Positions 34,800 through 45,760 of a stretch of DNA of 64,000 nt are shown piece by piece. The notes below the pieces were generated by a model. The model did not search any database, had not been told where the DNA came from, and saw only the letters and a list, made by a program, of their open reading frames with translations. The position numbers and the translations under genes were made by a program. Origin of the DNA: Ziziphus jujuba (taxonomy: Eukaryota; Streptophyta; Magnoliopsida; Rosales; Rhamnaceae); NCBI RefSeq assembly GCF_031755915.1, contig NC_083389.1:28465501-28529500 (forward strand), written 5' to 3'. The number at the start of each line of letters is the position of its first letter. The first letter of the stretch is position 1.

Positions 34800-35510
34800 A
34801 TTGGCATGAATTGTCTTCCTTTTTTATTTTTATTTTTATTTTTTTATGTTGTCTTGACCTGTATGGTTATGACAATCCTTAGCATGATACCCCAGCTTGT
34901 CACATACACAACATTTTCCATTGAACCTTTTAAATCCACAACCATTAGATCCTCCATTGGAATTTTGAATTTCAAATTTCCTTTTCTTTGTTCTTGGTGG
35001 TCTTATGCCTTTGTTCCACTACATGCCTTACTTTCTATTAGATTTCCACTTTTATTTTAAGAAATTTGATTATTTTTTTCTATTCTCAATCTCACAATTC
35101 AATTCTCAAGCCTTATCTTTTTATGTTTATGTTTTAAATAATTTTTGAAATCCTTCCAAGATTGTGACAATTTTTCAATTACCGCAACCATTGGAAAGAC
35201 TCACCAATTTCCATTTTTTCATCATGTATTTCATGAAAAATGAGTTGGAGTTCTTGAACTTGATTTATGACACTCTTTGAATATAATAAATATATGTGCT
35301 CTTTAAAATCTAAAAATTTACCAACAATGAATTTCTTCATATTGGCATCTTCCATTTTATATATTTTTTTTCCAAAGATTGCCATAAATCTTTTGTAATT
35401 TTAACATTATTATATGCACTATATAGCATGTCACTTAAAACATTGAGAATATAATTTTACATAGAAAGTCCGAATAGTGCCATGCATCCACTGCTGCTAC
35501 CGTTTGAGAA
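34800..35510 (-). pseudogene. Copia element E, Gag
   Basis: A zinc knuckle (CCVCDKLGYHAKDC, about 34,912-34,870) is intact as CX2CX4HX4C. Upstream, the frame 35,385-35,179 reads KKFIVGKFLDFKEHIYLLYS and ELQLIFHEIHDEKMEIGESF, the copia Gag helical region. The Gag N-terminus is broken and cannot be placed exactly beyond about 35,510. No 5' LTR was recognised upstream. Confidence 0.75.
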
Positions 35511-36380
35511 ATTTAGCTAAGTTTAAAATAGTAAGATAAAATACTTTTTTTTTTTTTTTACTATTTTTTAAAATTAGAACCACAAAACTTTTGAGATTTT
35601 TCAACATGACCCAAAGATGTGGACAAAGTAGTAACAAATAAAGATGCACTAAATGTCATTTCTATAATATATATATATATATATATATATTACCAAATAA
35701 TTACTAATTAAGGAACAATTAAACTAAACAAATAACTTTTTCTATAAAACAAAATTAAAAATATGCAAACAATATACAAAGGTAGGTACAATGTAAATAT
35801 TTGACAAATCTAATATGCAAGCATAAAATATTTAATTTCCACTATAATATTTATTGTAATATGAATAGATATACTATATATATAAAATATAATAATCACA
35901 ATATGTGAATGAAATATATATATATATATATATAATAAACACTTAAATTGTTATATATTAAATATTATTTGATAACTACACAAATTCAAAATATATGTAT
36001 CCATATATACGTGTGTTAAAAAAAAAAAAAAAAAACCGCAAACAGTGAAATAGAAATAACAGGTAGGAATAATTATAAGAATACAATTGTATATGTATTA
36101 TTATATCAAATAATATATATATATATATGTATATATATTAAAGAAGTGATAAAGAAAATATTTATAAATATGGATAAACTTTATAAACTTTACACAATAG
36201 ATAAATAATTATAAACTACCTAGAATTATGAGAACTCAATGTTTTGGAAGAGATTATTTGCAAATTTATTTAGTAATATTTAAATTGTCTTATGCTTGTT
36301 AGAAAATTAAGAAAAAAAACAAAAAACAAAATGTGTCTGTATATATATATATATATCTACGCAATAAATATGCAAAATAA

Positions 36381-36411
<31 letters not shown>

Positions 36412-38237
36412 TATGTATATTAATATATCAAACAATTGGAACAATTATTATGAGATAAAGAAGAAGAACTCACATGTTTTATGTTAAAATTAAAATTCTT
36501 AAAAATTTTATATTTATATATTAACCAAATAAGAGTTGAATTCTCTATTCTTAAGGTAATATTCGTTTTACTATGGTGCTCACAATTGTACATTGATTGC
36601 CTCTCAAGATACAATGATCACTTTTTTGATGACGTTATAATAGGGCTAGCACATGGGACCATTATTGAAGGTGTAAAATGCAATTTTGTAAGGTTTGTGG
36701 TGCACAGTACAAATATTCCCAACTAAAAAATAATTAAAATACAACAAATTAGTAAATAATATTGTTAGTTATCGAATAAATTAGAAATTTAAGTTCTAAG
36801 AATAAAAAATAAAAATATTTACATATAATAGATATCTTAAAAAATAAATAAATACCAACAAAAAATTTTGAACATGCAATAAAAAAATAATTTTAATAAA
36901 GTAAAACTTTTATAAAAAGATTACATAATAGAAAATTTTATAGGTATCTTTTAACAAAATAATAAATATAAATATAAAAAATACGTGTACTAAATAAAAT
37001 AATATATATTATGAATAATAATTTTCCATTTATTTTAGATTCTATAAATACCTTATCGCTTTTTTTAAGAGTCTTTATTTTTTAATTATTTAGATTCTTT
37101 ATATTATGTACAAATTGTTACTTAGATTTTGTAAGAATAAAATAGATATCTTAAAACAAACAAATAAATAAATAAAGACGTTAAAATTTTGAATAAGCAT
37201 TAAACAAATCATTTTTTTATGTAGAAATATTATTTTATAAAAAAATACTTATTAGAAAATCATAAAAGTTTTTATAAAATAATAAATATAAATATATAAA
37301 AGATAATTTAATCAACAAAATAACATATTTTATAAAGATAATCTTTAGTCTTCTTTTATAAATAATTGAATACGTTTTTTTATTTTTTATTTTTCAATCT
37401 CTATGATATGTACATATTATTATTTTTTTCTTCAAAAATAATATTTGCATTCATTTAAAGCTTTACTAATTTATTAAAAAAAAAAAATTCTCTTTGGGTT
37501 TAGAAACGGCCAAAAAAAAAAAGAATAATAATTATCTTTAATAAAAAAAAGGTTTCTAATTTTTTTTTTAAACTTTTTATTTTGATAATTTTTCATTTTA
37601 CACCCTAAACTATCCATTATCGCACTTTGCACCCTTATTTTTTGTATCATGTGCCAACCATATGAAAATCTTATTAAAAAATTAACAGAAAAATTGAGAA
37701 GGTTTCAAAGTGTTAAAAAAAAAATGGTGAAGTTCAAATGCAGAATGCCAAAAAAAAAAAAAAGTTTAGGAAGTAAAGTGGCAAACTGTGTATAGTTTAG
37801 GGTGCAGTAATATCAATATCCTAAAATTTATTGAAAATGAGTTAAAGTTTTCAAAAATTTTAACTTTGATTGAAATTAGTTTAGGGTGCATATTTTAAAA
37901 TAGTTTAGGATGCATATTCTAAATTTTTTTTATCTTTTTTTAAAAATATTTCAAAAGATGAAACACATTCCAAATTTTATTTTCATGAGTTTCTATTGAA
38001 AAAATAATTTTTTAAGATTTTCAAATAATTATTTATAAAAAATATTTATTTTATTGAAAATTATATTTAAAAATATTATTTAATTAGGTCTTTTTTAGTG
38101 TCTATTCCATATGTGAATCCTAAACTATATAAAAGTTTCACTATAGTCCTTCATGACAATGGATTTTTGAAAGAAAAATTAGTTAGCTAGAGACTAAATG
38201 TGTAAAAAATTAACAATGACCAATTTATCACCCCCCC

Positions 38238-38269
<32 letters not shown>

Positions 38270-38855
38270 TTAGGAACCTTCGGTAACATTATCTCGATTC
38301 TCAATCATGGCTCACATTATTTAACAGTGATCAAGCTTAGCATAAGCTAGCAAAATCAAACCAATCTTGAGTTGGTCTTGCACAATTCAAGCTTATTTAT
38401 AACTTAATTTAATAGGCAACATGTCGAAGAAACTGTTTCTTTTTTTTTTTTTTTTTTGGTGTCCAAAAAAGGTGTTAAAGGTTGAAGGGTTGTTTTACCT
38501 TGTCTATCAAATATATACTTAAAAAAATTATGTAATGTTAGATCTTACTAAAGCTCTATAATTCTTAAAAAAAAAAAAATATGTAAAAAGTATGTGCAAG
38601 CATTGGTTGGTCGAATATGGAATAGGATTCGGTTAATAGGTATTGAACATTTTAGTATTGTTTAGTTTGAGTCACATTTTAGTATTGTTTAGTTTGAGTC
38701 TACCAAACATTTAAGCTTTCTTTCTTGGTTCTTGATATAATATTTAAACAATTGGTAACATAAAACTATTTTGGTAAGGAAAAAAGTTATAAAGGACACT
38801 GTGTAATATGTGCAGAGAGAGTGTTGACAATATAATGCATGTAATCTGGTAATGT
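35511..38855. other. Gene-free AT-rich region with (TA)n microsatellites
   Basis: No coding sequence was recognised. (TA)n runs occur at about 35,669-35,690, 35,916-35,933, 36,114-36,128, 36,341-36,355 and 36,395-36,412. Long A or T runs occur at 38,234-38,265 and 38,441-38,457. The 5' LTR of copia element E might be hidden here but could not be delimited. Confidence 0.6.
37606..37813. repeat. MITE-like inverted repeat
   Basis: The left arm reads TTTACACCCTAAACTATCCA and the right arm, inverted, CTGCACCCTAAACTATACAC; each is followed inward by GCACTTT- or GCCACTTT-type sequence. The pair encloses about 130 bp. Extra copies of the AGTTTAGGGTGCATATT motif follow at 37,873-37,918. No target duplication could be fixed. 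Confidence 0.5.
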
Positions 38856-38859
38856 TCTA

Positions 38860-39499
38860 GGGCGAGAAACATTTGAAAAAGGCTACATTTTACGTACAGC
38901 TCTAGGTTGTTTGTAGATTTATTTTTTTGGGCACACCGTCATCTTTCAATATTTCAAATGGAAGGATTTTTTGCGGCCTGTTGGGCATTATGGAAAAGAA
39001 GGAATTTGTGTGTGCACGGTGATGGCATTAAAACATGTGAAATTACTACTGGATGGTGTGGCCAACCTACATGTGGAGTACAAAGCAGCTGTGGAACGAT
39101 CAGCAAAATCAATTAACTACTGGTGTTAAGAGATGAAAAGCACCTTTGCAAGGATATTTTGAAACAAATGTATTGTTGAGGTTCGAAACCCATCGATCTA
39201 GAACGGGTTTGTGACTGGTGATAAGTAACAGTTTTGAAGAAGTACTGACTGCGATGGAAAAATCAATGTGGAAGAAGATGAGTCCTTTGGCTATTGAGCT
39301 TCTAACTATCAAGGAAGCAATTGGATTTTGTCTAGATATTGAAATTATGAGGGGAATAATTAAGAGGGGTTCAAAAAATGTGGTTGAACTTGTTTCCACA
39401 AATTCTAGTAGTTAAACAATATCATAACGTTTCCCGGTACATGATGTTTGTACATCATGGCCTCATTAAGTGTGTTTTCTCTCCAAGAAGCACAAGCAA
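38860..39499 (+). pseudogene. LINE-type RNase H (RVT_3) fragment, 5' piece
   Basis: The frame 38,907-39,116 reads EGFFAACWALWKRRNLCVHG, the segment found before the RNase H domain of plant LINE-derived proteins. In another frame LQGYFETNV precedes SNSFEEVLTAMEKSMWKKMS and IELLTIKEAIGFCLD (39,218-39,415), the RVT_3-type RNase H. The last codons before 39,500 read SPRSTSN. The fragment continues at 40,193 after a Cassandra-like insertion. Frameshifts show it is not functional. Confidence 0.65.
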
Positions 39500-40192
39500 T
39501 GTAGTGCCCCACTTCCATTGATGGACCTATCATTCTCTAACAATATTATTCCTAATTCATCCCCTGCATTCGATATGGGGCTTATTGTTTAGAGGTTCCC
39601 ATGAAGTCACCAATCCTAGGATTGTTCTCGCATGAGCATGCTTAACTTCGTAATTTTTTCTAATCCTGAGCTAATAGCTCTAAAAAGGGCTCGATTTTAT
39701 GAGAATTAATATCACTATATTTGAATTATCCTCTTGATCCATACCCTGGCGATGTAGGATTTGGTACTATGTAACCTGCTAGTGCCTTACACCTGCCCAT
39801 ACTAGTGGTCACAATCCATCCCCTTAGGGCCCAGTGTCCTTGTTGGTGTACTTCTAAACAGGTACAAGCTCTAATACCATTTTAGCACCCCTCCTCTACT
39901 GGTGAACTTGTCATTTTTTACCAATATTATCCCCAATTTAGCCATTGCACTCGATATGGTATTTTTGTTCAGAGCTTTCCAAGAGGCCACTATCCTAGGA
40001 TTTTTCTTGCTTGTGCAAGCTTAACTTTAGAGCTCTTTTGAACCCTAAAGATAACTACTCTAAAGAGGTATTGAAGTTATGAGAGTGACTATCATTATAT
40101 TTGAATTATCCTCTAATCCACATTCAGATGATGTGGGACTAGACACCAGATAATCTGCTAGCGCTCTGTACTCGCTCACACTGGTCCTCACA
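39500..40192 (-). mobile_element. Cassandra-like TRIM retrotransposon with 5S rRNA-derived LTRs
   Basis: Two direct repeats of 314 bp (39,500-39,813 and 39,879-40,192) enclose a 65-bp internal region. The latter holds a primer-binding site on the minus strand (TGGTATTAGAGCT, 39,877-39,865) and a purine-rich tract (AAGGGGATGGAT, minus strand) next to the left LTR. LTR ends read TGTAGTGCCCC and GGTCACA. Each LTR contains sequence complementary to 5S rRNA: GCATGCTTAACTTCGTAATT (39,637-39,656), with AGTCACCAATCCTAGGATTG before it, corresponds to the internal promoter half of 5S. This is the diagnostic trait of Cassandra. It has no coding capacity. Confidence 0.85.
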
Positions 40193-40312
40193 AATAAAGT
40201 GGCTACTAGGTTGGTTCGTTATGTATTCTATTTAAAAAGTATTGAAACTTTAATGGAGGTGAGACCAATGTGTCTTGTACCTACAATCCATAATGATATT
40301 TGTTTCTAACAG
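40193..40312 (+). pseudogene. LINE-type RNase H fragment, 3' piece
   Basis: Right after the TRIM, one frame reads KVATRLVRYVFYLKSIETLM and MCLVPTIHNDIC. This fits the usual end of an RVT_3-type RNase H (a VAHRLVRYA-like helix and following tail) and continues the frame that ended SPRSTSN at 39,499. It supports insertion of the TRIM into an older RNase H sequence. Confidence 0.6.
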
Positions 40313-41510
40313 TATGATTCTCAAAGCCCTTTCTCGGCACCCAAAATGGTATTATCTAGGGAAACCCTACTGAATCGGTATGAAAAGTTGAGTGGGATGT
40401 CCCTATAAATTGGATATAACCCAGTCGCATAATAGAGAGAGTGCAAAAATGCTTCTAATAGAAATTCTAAAATCATAGTCATACCCATCAAGGGTTTCAA
40501 CTTAAAGGAAAATAAAAATAAGTATATATATTAGGTCAATCCACTAGAGCATACTAATTGGAGTAAAAAAATCCAATAATGAATCAAGGAAACTAAATAG
40601 TATTCTCATAAGAAAGTGAAAAAGAGACTGTACATCAATAATGGAAATGAGACGAAGTTGAAGATGCAATACAATGAATTACATGAAAGTGATGATGAAA
40701 TGGTTCCTAGACATAGTATGCACCAATTGTCAACTAAGGCCTAATAGAACAGTTAAAATACAAAATTATGAGATAAGCTTAGTGAGTGGACAAGTAAAAT
40801 ATTGTAAAAATAAATATTATGCTTAAAAATCATTTCTCTTAAAAACTCGCTTTCAATTTTTGAAAGTTTCCTTGTTTTAACAAATAGTTTTTAAAAATCC
40901 GTAATTATCCCCAAAGCATAACAATTTTGTAAACCACCGAATGAGGAAATTAAAACCAAATAATTTCCATCAACTCAAAAATAATTAATACTTTTATGAA
41001 TCATAATATATAAATATCACTAATCATATATATATATATAAACATGTAAACATATATTGTATCCATAGTGTACCAACAATATCTTTGTGTACCATAACCA
41101 TCACAATAACCTATCGCACAATCATAACCAGTGTCTTAGTATGTTGTCAACTACTAAAGGAGGGGAAAACTATCAATGCGACCATCGGTATCCCAGAAGT
41201 GTTGCAAACTGGGACCTTCAGTTCAAACCCCTCACAAGATTCACCTTCGGAACATTATGATGGCACCGACTAAGAGAAATCCCACTAGAAATCCCATAGA
41301 AAATCCGACAGTATCTCCTCTGTAAAATGAACTTACTAGAAATCCCATAGAAAATCCGGCAGTATCTCCTCTGTAAAATGAACTTTTCTCATTTTCTTTT
41401 TCAGTGAGAAAACACACTTCTGTATGTACAACCACCTTATTCTCCCCACTTACTATGATATCCACAAATTCATAGCACTTCAAAAATAATAACAACATAA
41501 GAACTTAAAT
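40313..41510 (-). mobile_element. Chromovirus LTR fragment
   Basis: This segment aligns with 58,466-59,460 in the same orientation. Shared stretches include CACCAATTGTCAACTAAGGC (40,728 and 58,890) and GCTTAGTGAGTG. It is the outer part of a chromovirus LTR. A short direct duplication of about 55 bp with CCGACAGTATCTCCTCTGTA lies at 41,278-41,385. No internal region of the element follows, so it is a truncated copy. Confidence 0.65.
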
Positions 41511-41927
41511 ATCAAATATCTTTATATGTCCATAGCCAATACCAGAGCATAATGCTACTAGTAGAACAATAAGATGTAAATATTACATATATAGAGAAAA
41601 TAACAACAATAATAAACAAACATAGAAAATGAGTGCCAGAAATACTATGCGAAATCACAATTGGAGGAACAAAGTGATGCCTACAACTTGGACTATACTC
41701 TGCTAACTACTTAGACCCAAGGAAACGAATTTGAAAACAAAGAAAACTAATGAGATACTAATCATCCAAGTAAGTGGTATTAAGCTAAATAATAATGATA
41801 AAAATAAGCTGCAACATGAAGGAGTTGAATTGTAACTAGGTTAACCACCAACAATTGACAACCCACTAAAAATTATTAAAAAGAAAAAGAATTAAAAAAA
41901 TCCATGAAGGTGAGAAACAACACAAAA
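41511..41927. other. Unassigned AT-rich segment
   Basis: No gene was recognised between the LTR fragment and the 3' end of the LINE. The A-rich stretch at 41,877-41,900 could be the remnant of the LINE poly(A) tail, which would lie here for a minus-strand LINE only in complementary (T-rich) form, so this is doubtful. Confidence 0.35.
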
Positions 41928-43692
41928 CTAGAACACACTAGGTAAAAAATCGATAGGAAAACCACCCATTAGATTCGCATTATGGGTAGATAAACAACTT
42001 TCAATGAGCGAATGCTCCCAAAATATTAAATCATTCCGAACAACCATCTTGTACAAAAGATCCACTACATTATTATTCTCCCTATAAATGTGAGAAACAT
42101 AAAAAGAGATACTTTGAATAAAAGAAAGACAAGCTAACCACCTAGCACATAGCCTAAAAGGAAACTGAAAAAGGCTCACAACATAGGAAGAATTACATTC
42201 TAATTTGATTTGATCCCAAGAACTCTCTTTGCAATCTCTAAAGCAGGCATGGCTGCAAGAAGCTCCACCTTGAAAGCCGAAACCTGACCAAAAGAAATAG
42301 TAAAGCAACCCTAGATACAATCTTGATTATTCCAAAAAATGCCACTGCCACTGAAGATGCCAAGATAAACCAAAATAGCACCATTTGTATTAATCTTGAT
42401 CCAACCTAAAATAGGAAGCCACCAAGGCACCTGAACAATTGTAGGAGCCTTCTGTTGAAAAGAAGGAACCCAAAATCTCTTAAAAGTCAACAATTTAAAG
42501 ACTGAATTATTCATATCAAATCAGAGACTGAATTATTCGTTGTATCTTTATGCATAAGATTAGCCTCCAAATGGAAAGACTAACAAAAACATAAAACTAG
42601 AAACTAGGAGCAATATATTCTCATTAAAAGCCAGAGTATAAGCATGCCAAATAGTAGAAAGACTTGCCAAAATAGCAACATGCAATAAAGAAAAAATTTG
42701 AGAACTTAACTATCTATTGAAGGCATCCAGTAATAGATTCAATGGAGAAGACAAGTCCAAGCTAAAGTCAAACTGAGAGTTAACAAAAGACCAAACTGCA
42801 GAAGTAAAAGAGTATTTATGAACAAATAGATCCTCATCATTTCTTATAGATTGGACAACTAAAAGCCATACTAAAACCTCAGGCACGAAAAACCTCATCA
42901 ATTAGTAAACCCTTTAGCAACAATTTCCAACATAAAATAGACCAAGCAGGGGGATAAATTTAGCCCAGACAAATTTGTACCAATTCTGCATTGGAAAATC
43001 CCCCATCAAATGTAAATACATATCTTTAATAGTAATATTACCAGAAATGGAAAGAGACATACCAACTTATCATTACTAGAAAAATCCATGGGAATCTTCT
43101 CTATGCAATCTAAAAGAAAAGGCAAAGAGATTTTAAAAATCAAGATCCCTCCTATGAGATAAAAGAAGAAACTGAAATATTGGGATCCAAAACTTTATTT
43201 TGAAGCTGAAGCACATCAATCAAGGGTTTTCCAATTCAATAATCAGACTAGAATTTTACCTACAAATTCTTTCCAATGACCCAGCAACAATTAGAAAAAA
43301 TAAAAGCATGCAAGGCACGAATAGCTGGCCAAATGGAAGAAACTACATAATGTAACTTCTTTCCAGTAAATCGAGCTCAAAGAAACTTAAAATTAGGAAA
43401 TGAATGAGTCATAATGTGCCAACTGAGTTTGCACAAAAAAGCCTTGTCAAAATAAATTCGAATTCTTAATACCCAAACCTCCAAATGTATGAGGTAAGCA
43501 ATAAGAATTCCAAGCAATGATGACAGGATTGCTCAAAGAGATAGGACTGGTCAAATAAAGGTTTCTGATAGCTTTATTTAGTGAATTCAATAAATGAGTA
43601 GGCCACTTGTAGTATAGAGATGCTAATAAACTAAATAAATTAAAATTTCCCCATGCTGCTAATGCATAAACAGAGAACAACGGCTGGGACAT
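41928..43692 (-). pseudogene. LINE 3' half: end of RT region and RNase H
   Basis: On the minus strand, 43,692-43,447 reads KWPTHLLNSLNKAIRNLYLT and IIAWNSYCLPHTFGGLGIKN, the conserved stretch after RT in plant L1 elements. About 0.9 kb further, 42,514-42,311 gives VPWWLPILGWIKINTNGA with a GSGIFWNN motif, and 42,320-41,928 gives KLECNSSYVVSLFQFPFRL and SHIYRENNNVVDLLYKMVV: the RNase H domain with its conserved D/E positions partly kept. Endonuclease and the RT core are missing; a CACTA element begins just upstream at 43,745. Confidence 0.75.
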
Positions 43693-43744
43693 CGAGAATG
43701 GATTATAGCCTAAAGATAGTAGATTATATTCTATATTGTATCAT

Positions 43745-44373
43745 CACTATAAGAAAAGCAATGATAGGAGATGTAGTTTAGGTGGTGCTAAAGCTACTCA
43801 AAGCATTGCCTAATAATACATTAAGTGACACTGAAGGTGTCATTCGAAGTTGTCAAAAGAGCTGCAAAATATATTAGAAAGTACATAAATAACAGTCATA
43901 CGACATTTAAAGCATCATTTATTATTTAAAAAATGCCGTTATATATGAACGACAATGATGTTTTCAGAAGCAAGAAGAGACTCACAAAGTAAGCAAAAGC
44001 ATCACTTAAGCATGTTTCAATTGCACTTTTAATGAAAAGGAATCACTAGATACATGTTTAGAAAAGCATCATGTGAATTAATATTTAGCAATGCTTCTTA
44101 TAACAAAACCATCCCCTGAATCAATATTTAGTGACTTTTTTCCTAAATCAGTATTTAGCGATGCTTCTGATATCAAAAGTGCCGCCTAAATCAGTATTTA
44201 GAGATGCTTTTGTTTTCAAAAGCATCTCCTAATGTGATGTTTAGCCACACTTGTTAAAATAAAGTGTCTCATAATATGTGTATGTTGAATGACATTGTTT
44301 TTTAAAAGCGTAGTTTATGGTTGTGTTGTTATTTTTTTAAATAAATATGATTTTTAATTTTATCATAAATGAT
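43745..44373. mobile_element. Left subterminal part of outer CACTA element
   Basis: A CACTATAAGAAAAGC terminus at 43,745 is followed by 600 bp with repeated motifs such as ATCAGTATTTAGCGATGCTT and AAAAGCATC in both orientations, a typical CACTA subterminal region. It ends where the inner CACTA element is inserted (target duplication GAT). The remainder is likely 56,174 onward. Confidence 0.7.
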
Positions 44374-45300
44374 CACTACTAGAATCGAGCTGATACACGA
44401 CGCAAGTACTGCGTCGCACTAAATAAACAGCGACGCATTTGACTGAGTCGCCAAATGTCTTGTCGCGAAATATATAAGATAACAGGCGACGTATAATAAC
44501 AGTCGCCTAATAATACATTTTAGCGACGCACATTATATTTTTAGCGACTCATACAGTGATGTACTTATAGCGACTAATAAAATAGCGACTCTTTATAATA
44601 AAGTCGCTAATAAATTTTTAGCGACAGTTGTGTGATTAGTCGCCAAATAATTATGTCGCTAAAAATTCTTCCTGAATAGCGACTCATTCATTTTTAGCGA
44701 CACATTTTGTTTGTCGCCTATTTAGCGACGCTTTAGTTTTGGCGACACATTTTGTTTGTCGCCTATTTAGCGACTCTTTAGTTTTTGCGACACATTTTGT
44801 TTGTCGCCTATTTAGCGACACTTTATTTTTTGCGACATATTTTGTTTGTCGCCTATTTAGCGACACTTTAATTTTTGCGACGCATTATTTGAGTCTCTCT
44901 TTTAACGACGTTATATTTTTAGCGACTATTTTTTAGTGTCTCTAAAATAGCGTCTCATGAATTTTTAGCGACGCCGTTTTGCATCTATGTAGCGACGTAT
45001 TAGGTTTAGCGACAAATTTTGTGGATCGGTTTTTTAACGACCCGTAACAATTAGCGAGGAGTTTTTAGTGTCGCCATATTAGCGACCGTTTATATTTTAG
45101 CGACATATTATAAGAGTCGCATATTTATTAATTTTTAGCGACTCTTTGACCTATTTAGCGACGTATACAACTATATATTTATGTCGCTAAAAATTATATG
45201 AGTCGCCAAATTGATCTTATTATATGTCGTTATATATTTTAGGCGACTTTTAGTTATATTCATAAACCGCCATTTCTTTTATTTTTTAGATTTATCTTCA
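44374..45300. repeat. Left subterminal repeats of inner CACTA
   Basis: About two dozen or more copies of TTTAGCGAC or its inverse GTCGCTAAA are scattered here. Four tandem 45-bp units (GTCGCCTATTTAGCGAC...) lie at 44,700-44,880 and create an artificial repetitive reading frame. Such motifs are the expected binding sites for transposase-associated proteins. Confidence 0.85.
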
Positions 45301-45760
45301 TAAAAATTTATTAAAATATAAAATTAATTATAATAGCAAAAAACCCAAACTAACTTCGTCCAAAATAATTAAAATATAAAATTTAAAATAAATACTTGTT
45401 CATAACAAAACAATAATCAATATAATTAAATATCATCTCATTGACATACATATGCATACTTATTGAGATGGAAGTTGATGTACTCTAGTTGACGATATTA
45501 CGCCCTCATACTGCATATGGAAAAATAAAAAATTTTGTTAGCACTGACGCAAAATAAATTAATAAAAACTTAATCATAATTAATAAATTAAATTGTAATT
45601 TGGCAAACGAAAATTTAATGAATATTTACCTTCTTAAGGTTTGGCGTGGCACATATTCTCCTAATTAAAGTGGATAACACATAAGAAAAAAACACACAAT
45701 GAATAAATAAATATTACTTAAAATATAATTATAAGTTAATAAATATACGTACCAATTTAT
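45301..45760. other. 3' flank of the transposase gene
   Basis: This is AT-rich non-coding sequence downstream of the transposase stop. The part 45,455-45,515 resembles 56,180-56,245 in the outer CACTA element, which suggests both elements share a 3' untranslated region. A short extra terminal exon cannot be excluded. Confidence 0.5.

Noticed and set aside
39590..39660. 5S rRNA gene
   Set aside because: Only part of 5S is present, it is diverged, and it is repeated in both LTRs of a TRIM element. It is a captured sequence and not a ribosomal gene.
44684..44866. 60-codon repetitive frame (SLNRRQTKCVAK repeated)
   Set aside because: It is a translation of 45-bp CACTA subterminal repeats. Period, position and lack of a start context argue against a gene.
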